Shown: positions 1 to 9,159 of the stretch, piece by piece
Layout: each line of letters begins with the position of its first letter
How positions within the stretch are numbered: position 1 is the stretch's first letter
NCBI GenBank assembly: GCA_030038035.1
Contig: JASHPP010000588.1
Span: 1 to 10,854, forward strand
Direction of reading: 5' to 3'
Origin: Trebonia sp.
GTDB lineage: Bacteria; Actinomycetota; Actinomycetes; Streptosporangiales; Streptosporangiaceae
DNA length: 10,854 nt
Program-made: the position numbers and the translations under genes
The notes under the pieces: generated by a model
Databases searched by the model: none
The model's input: only the letters and a program-made list of their open reading frames with translations
Told to the model about the DNA's origin: nothing

Positions 1-1917
1 GACAAGGTCAAGTACGGCGACTCCGCCGAGGCCGAGACCGTGCGCAAGATGGTCGTCGCGATGTCGCGGGACATCCGGGTGCTTGTCATCAAGCTCGCCG
101 ACCGGCTGCACAACATGCGCACGCTGCGCTACATGCCGCGGGACAAGCAGGAGCGCACGTCCCGCGTGACGCTGGAGATCTTCGCGCCGCTCGCGCACCG
201 GCTGGGCATGAACACGATCAAGTGGGAGCTCGAGGACCTCGCGTTCGCCACGATGTACCCCAAGCGGTACGACGAGATCGCGCGGCTCGTGTCCCAGCGG
301 GCACCGCGCCGGGACGTGTTCCTGCAGGAGGTCATCGCGGACCTGTACGCGGACCTGCGGGACGCGAAGATCAAGGGCACCGTGACCGGCCGCCCCAAGC
401 ACTACTACTCCATCTACCAGAAGATGATCGCCCACGGCGTGGGCTTCGACGAGATCTACGACCTCGTGGGCATCCGGGTCCTCGTCGACTCGGTGCGGGA
501 CTGCTACGCGACGCTCGGCACGATCCACGCGCGCTGGAACCCGGTCCCTGGCCGGTTCAAGGACTACATCGCGATGCCGAAGTTCAACATGTACCAGTCG
601 CTGCACACGACGGTCATCGGCCCTGGCGGCAAGCCCGTCGAGCTGCAGATCCGCACCTGGGACATGCACAAGCGGGCCGAGTACGGCGTGGCGGCGCACT
701 GGAAGTACAAGGAGGAGATGTTCTCAGGCGCCGGCCGCGGCAGCAAAGACGGCAAGGCCGCAGGCGGGGCGAGGAAGGGCAACGACGAGACCACGGAGAT
801 GTCCTGGCTGCGCCAGCTCGTCGACTGGCAGCGCGAGACCGAGGACCCCGAGGAGTTCCTCGACTCGCTGCGGTTCGACCTGGCGGGCAACGAGGTCTAC
901 GTGTTCACCCCGCGCGGCGAGGTGATCGCGCTGCCGCAGGATGCCACCCCGGTCGACTTCGCCTACGCGATCCACACCGAGGTCGGGCACCGGTGCATCG
1001 GTGCCCGCGTGAACGGCCGGCTGGTGGCGCTTGAGTCCACGCTCGACAACGGCGACACCGTGGAGATCTTCACGTCCAAGGCGCAGGAGGCCGGGCCGAA
1101 CAGGGACTGGCTCAACTTCGTCAAGAGCGCCCGCGCCCGCAACAAGATTCGCGGCTGGTTCTCCAAGGAGCGCCGCGAAGCGGCCGTGGAGGCAGGCAAG
1201 GACCAGATCGCCAAGGTCATGCGCAAGCAGGAGCTGCCGCTGCAGCGCCTGATGAGCGCGGACACGCTGCTGACGCTGGCCAGGGAGCTGCGCTACCCGG
1301 ACCTGTCCGGGCTGTACGCGGCGGTCGGCGAGGGCCGCATCAGCGCCCAGTCGGTGGTGGCCAAGCTGGTGCACCTGGTCGGCCGGCTGGCCGGCGCGGA
1401 GGAGGACCTCGCCGAGGCCACCACCCCGGCGCGGGTGGCGCGGGCGGCGCGGTCGCAGACCGCCACCGACTCCGGCGTGGAGGTCGAGGGCGTGACGGAC
1501 GTCTGGGTGCGGCTATCCAAGTGCTGCACGCCGGTGCCCGGCGACCAGATCCAGGGGTTCGTCACCCACGGCCACGGTGTTTCCGTGCACCGGGTGGACT
1601 GCGTGAACCTCGCCCACCTCACCGAGACCCAGAAGGAGCGGATGGTCACGGTGCACTGGGCGCCGTCCGACGCCTCGATTTTCCTTGTCGCCATCCAGGT
1701 GGAGGCGCTGGACAGGACCAGGCTGCTGTCCGACGTGACCAGGGTGCTCTCCGACCATCACGTCAACATCCTGTCGGCGTCGGTGACCACAACGCGGGAC
1801 CGGGTGGCGATCAGCCGGTTCAGCTTCGAGATGGGCGATCCCAAGCACCTGGGCGACCTGCTGCGCGCGGTCCGCGGCGTGGACGGCGTCTACGACGTCT
1901 ACCGCATGACCAACTGA
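1..1917 (+). CDS. relA: Bifunctional (p)ppGpp synthetase/hydrolase Rel, 5'-truncated
   Basis: Makes and degrades the alarmone (p)ppGpp in the stringent response; cytosolic and ribosome-associated. The frame is open from base 1, so the true start lies outside the window. The 638 residues seen compare with about 750-850 in the family, and the N-terminal part of the HD hydrolase domain is missing. Visible in order: the HD-domain motif [12 protein letters not shown] (91-126); the synthetase domain with [12 protein letters not shown] (388-423), RFKD (553-564) and ELQIRT (640-657); a TGS domain (about 895-1077); a helical region; a zinc-finger/RIS segment with the Cys pair of KCCTPVPGD (1519-1545); and an ACT domain (about 1678-1911). 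RFKD is the RXKD form typical of bifunctional Rel, not the EXDD of monofunctional RelA, and it sits in the synthetase active site. A Gly/Lys-rich linker lies between synthetase and TGS. The gene converges on the DUF349 gene with 14 bp between stops. Identity is near certain. Confidence 0.97.
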   Translation, partial: DKVKYGDSAEAETVRKMVVAMSRDIRVLVIKLADRLHNMRTLRYMPRDKQERTSRVTLEIFAPLAHRLGMNTIKWELEDLAFATMYPKRYDEIARLVSQRAPRRDVFLQEVIADLYADLRDAKIKGTVTGRPKHYYSIYQKMIAHGVGFDEIYDLVGIRVLVDSVRDCYATLGTIHARWNPVPGRFKDYIAMPKFNMYQSLHTTVIGPGGKPVELQIRTWDMHKRAEYGVAAHWKYKEEMFSGAGRGSKDGKAAGGARKGNDETTEMSWLRQLVDWQRETEDPEEFLDSLRFDLAGNEVYVFTPRGEVIALPQDATPVDFAYAIHTEVGHRCIGARVNGRLVALESTLDNGDTVEIFTSKAQEAGPNRDWLNFVKSARARNKIRGWFSKERREAAVEAGKDQIAKVMRKQELPLQRLMSADTLLTLARELRYPDLSGLYAAVGEGRISAQSVVAKLVHLVGRLAGAEEDLAEATTPARVARAARSQTATDSGVEVEGVTDVWVRLSKCCTPVPGDQIQGFVTHGHGVSVHRVDCVNLAHLTETQKERMVTVHWAPSDASIFLVAIQVEALDRTRLLSDVTRVLSDHHVNILSASVTTTRDRVAISRFSFEMGDPKHLGDLLRAVRGVDGVYDVYRMTN

Positions 1918-1931
1918 GCGGGAGCCAGGCC

Positions 1932-3170
1932 TCAGCTGGTGAACTCCGCCAGCGTTCGCTCGGCCTCCTCCAGCCAGGACCGCCGTGCCGCCAGCGCCTC
2001 GGAGGTCTTGCGGATACCGGCCGTGTCCCCGCGCTCGCGGGCCCGCGACAGCTGCGCTTCCAGCGACGAGATCGCCGAACGCAGCTGCGCCACCGTCCCC
2101 TCGGCGCGCGCCAGCGCCTCGGGGTTCGAGCGCCGCCACTGGGTTTCCTCCGCCCGCCGGATCGTCTCCTCCACCCGGCGCAGCCCGGCCTCGAGCTGCT
2201 CCCGCGACTCGCGCGGCACCGGGCCGGCCTGCTCCCAGCGCTCCTGGATGGACCGCAGCGCGGCCCGCGCGGCCCGCAGGTCGCTGACCGGCAGCAGCGC
2301 CTGCGCCTCCGCGAGCAGCTGCTCTTTCACCGAGGCGTGCGAGCGCAGTTCGCTTTCCTTGGCGGCGAACACCTCGGTCCGCGCGGCGAAGAACTTGTCC
2401 TGGGCGTCGCGGAACCGCTTCCACAGGTCGGCCTCGGCGTCGCGCCCGGCGCGGCCCGCTTCCTTCCACTGGCGCATCAGCTCGCGGTAGGCGCTGGTGG
2501 TCTGGCCCCAGTCGGTCGAGGACGACAGCGCCTCGGCCTCCTCGACCAGCTTCTCCTTGCGGGCCCGCACCGCGTCCCGCTCCGCCTCAAGCGAGGCGAA
2601 GTAGGACTTGCGCCGCTTGGTGAACGCGTTGCGCGCCGCGGACAGCCGCTTCCACAGCACCGCCTCGACGGCGCGGTCGGCGTGTGGCGCGGCCTTCCAC
2701 TCCTCGAGCAGCTCGGCCATCCGCTCGCCGCTGGCCTTCCAGTGCGTGGCCTCGGCGGCGATCCGCTCGGCCTCCTCGACGATCCGCTCCTTGACCTCGC
2801 GGGCCTCGCTGCGCGCGTGCTCGCGGGCGGCCTTGACCTCCTCGCGGCGCTGGTCGACCGCGGTCGTCAGCGCCTCCAGGCGCGTCCGCAGCCCGTCCAG
2901 GTCGCCGAGCGCGTTGGCCTCCCCGACGCTGTGCAGCAGCCGCTGCACGGTCGACTGAGCCTGGGCGGGGGCGATCTCGGTCGCGGCGATCCGCTGCTCG
3001 ATGAGCGCGACCTCGGTCTCCAGCGACAGGAATTTGCGCCGGAAGAACACGAGCGCCTCTTCCGGGCTCCCCGCCGCCCACGAGCCGATCACCCGCTCGC
3101 CATCGGCGGTACGCACGTAGACCGTCCCGTCGGCGTCTACCCGACCCCAGGGATCGTTGGCGGTGGTCAC
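1932..3170 (-). CDS. DUF349 domain-containing coiled-coil protein
   Basis: Protein of 412 residues with unknown biochemical role. Residues 1-30 look like a small beta-rich head (WGRVDADGTVYVRT). Residues 40-140 are strongly helical and charged and are probably coiled coil. Three DUF349-type repeats follow at about 143-200, 219-275 and 297-350, each with a Trp-centred helix (EEWKAA, RQWKEAG, ERWEQAG); the first two also have a downstream LWKRL/LWKRF motif. The C-terminus is again coiled coil. There is no signal peptide or membrane helix, so it should be cytosolic. The GTG start is supported by AGGAGG seven bases upstream. It is the second gene of a leftward unit, 58 bp after the cyclophilin gene, and converges on rel. 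DUF349 genes beside rel are a familiar actinobacterial arrangement, so a stress or translation link is possible, but that is inference. The family call is firm and the function is not known. Confidence 0.9.
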   Translation of the reverse strand: MTTANDPWGRVDADGTVYVRTADGERVIGSWAAGSPEEALVFFRRKFLSLETEVALIEQRIAATEIAPAQAQSTVQRLLHSVGEANALGDLDGLRTRLEALTTAVDQRREEVKAAREHARSEAREVKERIVEEAERIAAEATHWKASGERMAELLEEWKAAPHADRAVEAVLWKRLSAARNAFTKRRKSYFASLEAERDAVRARKEKLVEEAEALSSSTDWGQTTSAYRELMRQWKEAGRAGRDAEADLWKRFRDAQDKFFAARTEVFAAKESELRSHASVKEQLLAEAQALLPVSDLRAARAALRSIQERWEQAGPVPRESREQLEAGLRRVEETIRRAEETQWRRSNPEALARAEGTVAQLRSAISSLEAQLSRARERGDTAGIRKTSEALAARRSWLEEAERTLAEFTS

Positions 3171-3177
3171 GGGCGAA

Positions 3178-3183
3178 CCTCCT
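3178..3183 (-). promoter_or_regulatory. Shine-Dalgarno site of the DUF349 gene
   Basis: A perfect AGGAGG on the minus strand ends seven bases before the GTG at 3170-3168 and fixes that start. It is the strongest ribosome binding site in the window. It lies in the 58 bp gap after the cyclophilin gene, where I see no clear promoter or hairpin, so the two genes are probably co-transcribed. Confidence 0.75.
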
Positions 3184-3228
3184 GGTTCTCTGCCGCCCCA
3201 GTCATGAGGGCGATGTGTGGTGCTTTGC

Positions 3229-4107
3229 TCAGGTCTTCTTCTTGATCGTCACGCTCTCGATGATGACCTTCTCCTTAGGCGCGCCGCCGCCTACGTCGGC
3301 ATAGGTACACGTAGTTCCCGCTGCCGCCACTTTCTGCAGGATATCCAGGCCCGAGGTAATTGTCCCGAACGGGGTGTAATCGGGCTCTAGGTCACTGGCC
3401 TTGAACACAAGGAAGAACTGGCTGCCATTGGAGTCCGCCGCACCGGTGTTGGCCATCGCGACCGTTCCAGCCTTGTACGTCGCCCCCGTCAGGTTTTCGC
3501 TGGCGAATTCGTACCCGGGCGTGCCGCTGCCAGGCGCGTTAGCCGCCTCCGAGCAGGTCAGCTTCGTGGTGGCCTTCGCAAGCGGGTCCCCGCACTGCAG
3601 CATGTAAATCTCGTCGCTGTCGCTCACCCGGTGGCACTGGCTGTCATTCCAGAAGCCGGCCTCGGCCAGGTGGACGAACGAGTTGACCGTGCAGGTCGCC
3701 TTCGAGTTCAGCAGGTCGATATCGATTTTCCCGCGGTTGGTGTTGATCGTCGCGGTGTAGGAGGCCGTGTAGTCCGGCGTGGCCGGCGGCAGGCTGACCT
3801 TCTTGGCGGCGGTCCCGGCCTTGGTGTAGGTACAGTGGTGCGCGGGCTCGGCGATCGTCGACGCCGTCGGGGTGGCCGACGGCGAGGCGGACTTCGACCC
3901 GGTAGCCTTAGCCGACGCGGACGCCTTAGGCGACCCGCCGCCCACGAACGCCACCGATAGGCCTATGGCCAGCCCGAGGACGAGGGCCACGGCGAGCCCG
4001 ATCCCGGTCCACTGGCGGACCTTGTTCCGCCGCTGCAGGTGCTGTTGGCGCCTGCGCTCATAACGCTCGCGAGCGCGCCTGCGGTCCCGCTCCTTCTTGC
4101 CCGCCAC
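3229..4107 (-). CDS. ppiB: Membrane-anchored cyclophilin-type peptidyl-prolyl isomerase
   Basis: Cis-trans isomerase for Xaa-Pro bonds, probably helping proteins fold outside the membrane. The 292 residues comprise a very basic N-terminus (1-32), one membrane helix (about 33-56, WTGIGLAVALVLGLAIG), a Ser/Ala/Thr-rich linker (58-85) and a cyclophilin domain (about 112-290). The basic N-terminus predicts N-in topology with the enzyme outside; no lipobox is seen. Cyclophilin motifs: CHRV with catalytic Arg160, MLQCGDP with Gln171, GTPGYEF (195-201), AGTVAMAN (213-220) and SQFFLVF (229-235). The Trp that contacts cyclosporin in human CypA appears to be Leu240 here, so drug sensitivity may be low (inference). 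Six cysteines in the outer part (92, 139, 158, 172, 185, 267) could form disulfides. The GTG start has GGAGG (4117-4121) nine bases upstream. It is the first gene of the leftward pair and divergent from the MBL gene, as is the orthologue Rv2582 (ppiB) in M. tuberculosis. GC3 looks lower than in its neighbours. Confidence 0.93.
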   Translation of the reverse strand: MAGKKERDRRRARERYERRRQQHLQRRNKVRQWTGIGLAVALVLGLAIGLSVAFVGGGSPKASASAKATGSKSASPSATPTASTIAEPAHHCTYTKAGTAAKKVSLPPATPDYTASYTATINTNRGKIDIDLLNSKATCTVNSFVHLAEAGFWNDSQCHRVSDSDEIYMLQCGDPLAKATTKLTCSEAANAPGSGTPGYEFASENLTGATYKAGTVAMANTGAADSNGSQFFLVFKASDLEPDYTPFGTITSGLDILQKVAAAGTTCTYADVGGGAPKEKVIIESVTIKKKT

Positions 4108-4272
4108 GGATCTTGACCTCCACTATCCGACCTGTCTGGCGATTACACAGGTAACGTCCGCCTTTGGTGACGTAACCGCACGATCGTTCGCGAATCGTAC
4201 CTGGCCACCATGAGAAGCGGTACTGTCGTTATCGGTTCGCTGCACTGTCTGCCGAGTCGGTAGCCTGTCTGC
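4108..4272. promoter_or_regulatory. Divergent intergenic control region between ppiB and the MBL gene
   Basis: This 165 bp gap must hold promoters for both directions and is visibly less GC-rich than the genes. It contains two direct copies of GGTRACGT (4150-4157 and 4166-4173, 16 bp apart); the first also forms an imperfect inverted repeat with ACGTAACC (4170-4177). Next to them are the palindromes CGATCG (4181-4186) and TTCGCGAA (4187-4194), flanked by ACGAT/ATCGT arms (4180-4198). On the minus strand TGTAAT (4147-4142), with TCACCA 17 bp upstream, could be a weak promoter for ppiB. These are visible patterns; a role as operators is inference. Confidence 0.4.
4261..4266 (+). promoter_or_regulatory. 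Probable -10 box for leaderless transcript of the MBL-hisS-aspS operon
   Basis: TAGCCT fits the actinobacterial TANNNT -10 element and ends six bases before the GTG at 4273, so transcription would start at or next to the start codon. No Shine-Dalgarno sequence precedes that GTG, which agrees with leaderless translation. No convincing -35 is seen at 16-18 bp. The same layout recurs before rarA. Confidence 0.5.
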
Positions 4273-5022
4273 GTGCTAGTCACTGGGTTTCCCGCGGGTG
4301 TGTTCGCCGCCAACTGCTACCTGGTCGCGCCGGCCCCCGGCGAGCAGTGCGTGATCGTCGACCCGGGGCAGGACGCCGAGGGCCAGATCGGGGAACTTCT
4401 CGCCCGCTACCGGCTGAAGCCTATCGCGGTGCTCCTGACGCACGGTCACATAGATCATGTGTGGTCGGTCGCACCGGTCTGCGGCGCCAGGGGCATACCC
4501 GCCTACGTTCACCCGGACGACCGCGCGCTGCTCGCCGACCCGGCCAAGGGCCTGGCGCTGTCCGTCGGCCAGCAGCTGTTCGGCGGGATCACGTTCACCG
4601 AGCCCGACGACGTGCGGGAACTCGCCGACGGCGAGACGCTGACCCTGGGCGGCTGCGAGTTCACCGTGGGCCACGTCCCCGGCCACACGCCCGGCTCGGT
4701 AACCTTCCGCATCGGCGCCCCCCCCGACCACCCCGGCCGCGCATCCGCCCCCGCCGCCGCCCCCGCCGCCCCCGCCGCCCCCATCCGCGCCGATAACAGC
4801 AACACGCTGTTCAGCGGCGACCTGCTGTTCGCCGGCTCGATCGGCCGCACCGACCTGCCAGGCGGCGACGACAACGCGATGCTGCGCAGCCTCGCGCGGA
4901 CCCTCACGCTGCCAGACGACACGCTCGTGCTGCCCGGGCACGGCCCGCAGACCACCATCGGCGCCGAGCGCAGGACCAATCCCTTCCTCACCGGACTTCA
5001 GCCAGCCCGAAGGGGGCTTTGA
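4273..5022 (+). CDS. MBL-fold metallo-hydrolase (glyoxalase II-like)
   Basis: Metallo-beta-lactamase-fold hydrolase of the GloB-like thioesterase type, 249 residues, cytosolic. Zinc ligands are all visible: THGHIDH (His57, His59, Asp61, His62), [10 protein letters not shown] (His138), SGDLLF (Asp182 or Asp183 by my count) and PGHG (His223). The closing segment [13 protein letters not shown] is typical of the family. M. tuberculosis Rv2581c occupies the same place beside hisS. Actinobacteria lack glutathione and use mycothiol, so the substrate is more likely another thioester and is unproven. A loop at about residues 148-177 is longer than in the mycobacterial protein I recall and is Ala/Pro rich, encoded by C-rich repeats. 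The GTG start gives the family N-terminus [16 protein letters not shown] and fits a leaderless promoter. The stop lies 2 bp before the preferred hisS start, so this is the first gene of the operon. Confidence 0.93.
   Translation: MLVTGFPAGVFAANCYLVAPAPGEQCVIVDPGQDAEGQIGELLARYRLKPIAVLLTHGHIDHVWSVAPVCGARGIPAYVHPDDRALLADPAKGLALSVGQQLFGGITFTEPDDVRELADGETLTLGGCEFTVGHVPGHTPGSVTFRIGAPPDHPGRASAPAAAPAAPAAPIRADNSNTLFSGDLLFAGSIGRTDLPGGDDNAMLRSLARTLTLPDDTLVLPGHGPQTTIGAERRTNPFLTGLQPARRGL
4747..4782 (+). repeat. In-frame GCC/CCC codon repeat (Ala-Pro tract)
   Basis: Twelve codons made only of GCC and CCC, including three in-frame GCC-GCC-CCC units, encode the Ala/Pro loop at residues 159-170 of the MBL protein. 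An 8-base C run (4718-4725) lies just upstream. The tract sits in a loop between two strands, away from the metal ligands, and keeps the reading frame. It probably arose by slippage. Confidence 0.75.
5010..5016 (+). promoter_or_regulatory. Shine-Dalgarno site deciding the hisS start
   Basis: AAGGGGG ends eight bases before the GTG at 5025 but only two bases before the TTG at 5019, so GTG is preferred. The site lies inside the last codons of the MBL gene, which fits translational coupling. Confidence 0.7.
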
Positions 5023-5024
5023 CC

Positions 5025-6286
5025 GTGTCTTTCCAGGCCCCCAAGGGGGTCTCAGAATACGTGCCGCCGCGCAGCGCCACACTCGAGGCGGCCCGCGAGG
5101 CGTTCGCCGGCTCGGCGCGCCTCGCGTGCTACGGCTACCTGGAGACGGCGGTGTTCGAGGACACCGCGCTGTTCGTCCGCGGGGTCGGCGAGTCAAGCGA
5201 CGTGGTGCGCAAGGAGATGTACTCCTTCGAAGACCGCGGCGGGCGCGAGCTGACGCTGCGCCCCGAGTTCACCGCGGGCGTGGTCCGCTCGGTGCTCGAG
5301 CACAACCTGCACAAGGGCGCGCTGCCGGTGAAGGTGTGGACGGCCGGGCCGGCGTTCCGCTACGAGCGCCCGCAGTCCGGCCGGTACCGGCAGTTCTACC
5401 AGTTCGACCTTGAGGCGATCGGGACCGAGGACCCGGCCGTGGACGCCGAGACGATCGCGGTCGCCTGGGACGCCTACGCCGCGCTCGGCATCACCCGGCT
5501 GACGCTGCTGCTCAACTCCCTCGGCGACAAGGTGTGCCGCCCCGTCTACCGCGAGGCGCTGCAGAAGTTCCTGCGCGCGCTCGACCTGGACGCCGAGACC
5601 AGGGAGCGGATCGAGCTGAACCCGCTGCGGGTGCTCGACGACAAGCGGCCGCAGGTGCGCGCGCAGCTGGAGAACGCCCCGGTGATGACCGACTACCTGT
5701 GCGAGGCCTGCGCCGCGCACCACGAGGTGGTCCGCGGCCTGCTCACGGGCCTGGGCATCCCGTTCACGGACGCGCCGCGCCTGGTCCGCGGCCTCGACTA
5801 CTACAACCGGACGACGTACGAGTTCGACCACGCGCTGCTCGGCGCCCAGTCCGGCGTCGGCGGCGGCGGCAGGTACGACGGGCTTTCTGAGGACATCGGC
5901 GGGCCGCCGCTGCCTGGCATCGGGTTCGCGGTCGGCCTTGACCGCATCGTGCTGGCCATCGAGTCCGAACGAGGCGCGGCCGCTGCCCACCCGGGCACCG
6001 GCTGCCAGGTGTTCGGCGTGCCGCTCGGCGAGCGAACTCACCGGGACGTGCTGACCCTGGTCACCGCGCTGCGCCGGGCCGGGGTGCGGGCCGACATGGC
6101 GTTCGGCACGCGGGCGCTGAAGGGCGCGATGAGAGCCGCCGACCACTCCGGCGCCCGGTACGCGGCGCTGATCGGGGAGGCGGAGAGAAGCCACGGCACC
6201 GTTCGGATGAAAGATCTTGAAAACGGCGAGCAGCGCGACGTGCCGGCGAGCGAGGCTACGGCGTGGCTGATTGAGAGGTTGTCATC

Positions 6287-6290
<4 letters not shown>
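5025..6290 (+). CDS. hisS: Histidyl-tRNA synthetase
   Basis: Attaches histidine to tRNA-His with ATP; cytosolic class II synthetase, normally a dimer. The 421 residues match the usual length. Seen in order: the N-terminal [11 protein letters not shown]; the LRPE-T histidine-site loop (about 78-83); motif 2, [14 protein letters not shown] (111-124); the histidine motif LVRGLDYYN (253-261) with catalytic Arg255; [12 protein letters not shown] (276-287); motif 3 in [11 protein letters not shown] (297-307); and a C-terminal anticodon-binding domain (about 325-421). A TTG at 5019 would add two residues but is too close to the ribosome binding site. One oddity is Phe82 where LRPEGT is usual, followed by QFDLEAIG where mycobacteria have QVGVEAIG. 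Its GTG lies 2 bp after the MBL stop, and its TGA overlaps the aspS start, so it is the middle gene of the operon. Identity is certain. Confidence 0.97.
6273..6278 (+). promoter_or_regulatory. Shine-Dalgarno site of aspS inside hisS
   Basis: GAGAGG within the last hisS codons ends eight bases before the aspS GTG at 6287. With the GTGA overlap (6287-6290) it indicates that aspS translation is coupled to hisS. Confidence 0.65.
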
Positions 6291-8032
<1,742 letters not shown>

Positions 8033-8048
8033 GCCACCCTCCGCAGAC

Positions 8049-8094
8049 AACGGGAAAGATCCTCGGACCTGGGGGTCGGAGGATCTTTCCCGTT
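8049..8094 (+). terminator. Strong hairpin terminator after aspS
   Basis: The arms AACGGGAAAGATCCTC (8049-8064) and GAGGATCTTTCCCGTT (8079-8094) pair perfectly for 16 bp. After one G-G mismatch, GACC (8066-8069) pairs with GGTC (8074-8077) around a TGGG loop, giving 20 pairs in 46 bases. No T tract follows (AATCGATC), which is common for actinobacterial terminators. Its place 16 bp after the aspS stop suits the end of the MBL-hisS-aspS operon. Being near-symmetric, it could act on either strand. Confidence 0.85.
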
Positions 8095-8142
8095 AATCGA
8101 TCAGAGCCGGTTTTGTCGGTACCGCCACGCATGCTAAGAGGC

Positions 8143-9150
8143 GTGGACGTCCCCTTTGAGGTACTCCTGAGGTACCAGGCAGGAGTTGTTACGCGGGCCC
8201 AGGCCCACAGGTCGGGTCTGTCGGACGGCGCGATCGACCACCGGGTCGCGACAGGGCGATGGCAGCGCGTCTACCCTGGCGTGTACGTCACGTTCAGCGG
8301 CCCGGTGTCCCGCGAGGCCCGGTTGTGGGCGGCGGTGCTGTACGCCGGCCCGGACGCGGTGCTTAGCCACGAGACCGCGGCCGAACTCCAGCGGCTCCTC
8401 GACAAGCCCGCACCGTTGGTCCACCTCTCGGTGCCGCGCACCCGTCGAGTTGCCCCATATGAGGGCCTGAGGATCTCCACATCGCGGCGCACGGTCGTCG
8501 GCCAGCGCTTCCCGCCCGGCGTCCTGCCGCAGACACTCGTCGACGACACCCTGCTTGACCTCATCGACAAGGCCGGGACGTTCGACGAGGTGTGCGCGCT
8601 GGTCACCCGCGCGTTCGGCAGGCGGCTGACCGGCGAGGGAAGGCTCCGCGCGACCGCGCGGCTGCGCGGGCGGCTGCGCTGGCGAAGCGACGTGGACGTG
8701 CTCATCACCGAGGCGGCGCACGGCACGCACTCGCTGCTTGAGTACCACTACGACCGTGACGTCGAGAAAGCTCACGGCCTCCCCAAGGCGGCGCGTCAGA
8801 CGCCCTACACCAAGCTGGACGGCAGCAAGGGCTTCCGTGACCGCTGTTACCAGGACTACGGGGTGCTCGTCGAACTCGACGGCGCGTCCACGCACCCGCA
8901 AGAGGACCGGTGGACCGACCGCGAGCGTGACAACCACGCGGCCACCCTGCGCAAGCAGACTCTGCGATTCGGCTGGAAGCACGTCAGGCACCAGACCTGC
9001 GAGACCGCGGCCATGACCGCCGCCGTGCTGGCGAACCACGGCTGGCGGGGATCCCCGCAGCCGTGCTCTGCTGACTGCGCCGCCACCCGGCGCCGGACGG
9101 CAGCGCCGCAGCATAACGAGCATGACTATGAGAGGCTTCCTGCGCAGTAG
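8143..9150 (+). CDS. AbiEi-like winged-helix / Vsr-DUF559-like nuclease fusion protein
   Basis: Function unproven. With the start at 8143 the protein has 335 residues. Residues 1-55 (FEVLLRYQAGVVTRAQAHRSG, then RVATGRWQRVYPGVYVT) resemble the winged helix of AbiEi-family type IV antitoxins. Residues about 56-140 continue the antitoxin-like region (ARLWAAVLYAGPDAVLSHETAAEL). Residues about 195-301 resemble a Vsr/DUF559 nuclease: LLEYHYDRDVEKAHGLP, then YGVLVELDGASTHP (239-252) and WTDRERDNHAATLRKQTLRFGW (257-278 overall). Candidate acidic residues are Glu200, Asp238, Glu244 and Asp246, with His251. A CX3C pair (308, 312) and a polar tail end the protein. The start is uncertain: TTG 8113, ATG 8131 and GTG 8143 are all possible and none has a well-spaced ribosome binding site. 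I chose GTG because MDVPFE matches the family N-terminus as I recall it. No AbiEii toxin is adjacent. Its codons look less GC3-rich than those of rarA, and it sits between conserved genes, which suggests an acquired gene. Confidence 0.8.
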   Translation: MDVPFEVLLRYQAGVVTRAQAHRSGLSDGAIDHRVATGRWQRVYPGVYVTFSGPVSREARLWAAVLYAGPDAVLSHETAAELQRLLDKPAPLVHLSVPRTRRVAPYEGLRISTSRRTVVGQRFPPGVLPQTLVDDTLLDLIDKAGTFDEVCALVTRAFGRRLTGEGRLRATARLRGRLRWRSDVDVLITEAAHGTHSLLEYHYDRDVEKAHGLPKAARQTPYTKLDGSKGFRDRCYQDYGVLVELDGASTHPQEDRWTDRERDNHAATLRKQTLRFGWKHVRHQTCETAAMTAAVLANHGWRGSPQPCSADCAATRRRTAAPQHNEHDYERLPAQ

Positions 9151-9153
9151 GCT
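9148..9153 (+). promoter_or_regulatory. Probable -10 box for leaderless rarA transcript
   Basis: TAGGCT fits TANNNT, and its first three bases are the TAG stop of the upstream gene. It ends six bases before the rarA GTG at 9160. No Shine-Dalgarno sequence is seen before that GTG. The layout matches the MBL gene: GTAGNCT, then NNNTNC, then GTG. No clear -35 is visible. Confidence 0.5.
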
Positions 9154-9159
9154 CAGTTC

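Noticed and set aside
1915..1940. A bidirectional terminator between rel and the DUF349 gene
   Set aside because: Only a 4 bp CCAG/CTGG pairing is visible, too weak to call.
1521..3245. A 574-codon open frame on the plus strand
   Set aside because: It runs out of frame through the end of rel and antisense to the DUF349 gene, whose coiled-coil repeats and perfect Shine-Dalgarno site support the minus strand.
5019..5021. TTG as the hisS start
   Set aside because: Only two bases separate it from AAGGGGG, while GTG at 5025 has an eight-base spacing and gives the usual N-terminus.
4108..5030. A T-box or other leader riboswitch before hisS or aspS
   Set aside because: hisS follows the MBL stop by 2 bp, aspS overlaps hisS, and the operon appears leaderless, so no leader RNA can fit.
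8113..8133. TTG 8113 or ATG 8131 as the start of the AbiEi-like gene
   Set aside because: Neither has a ribosome binding site, and the added residues do not look like the family. ATG 8131 cannot be ruled out, so this rejection is weak.
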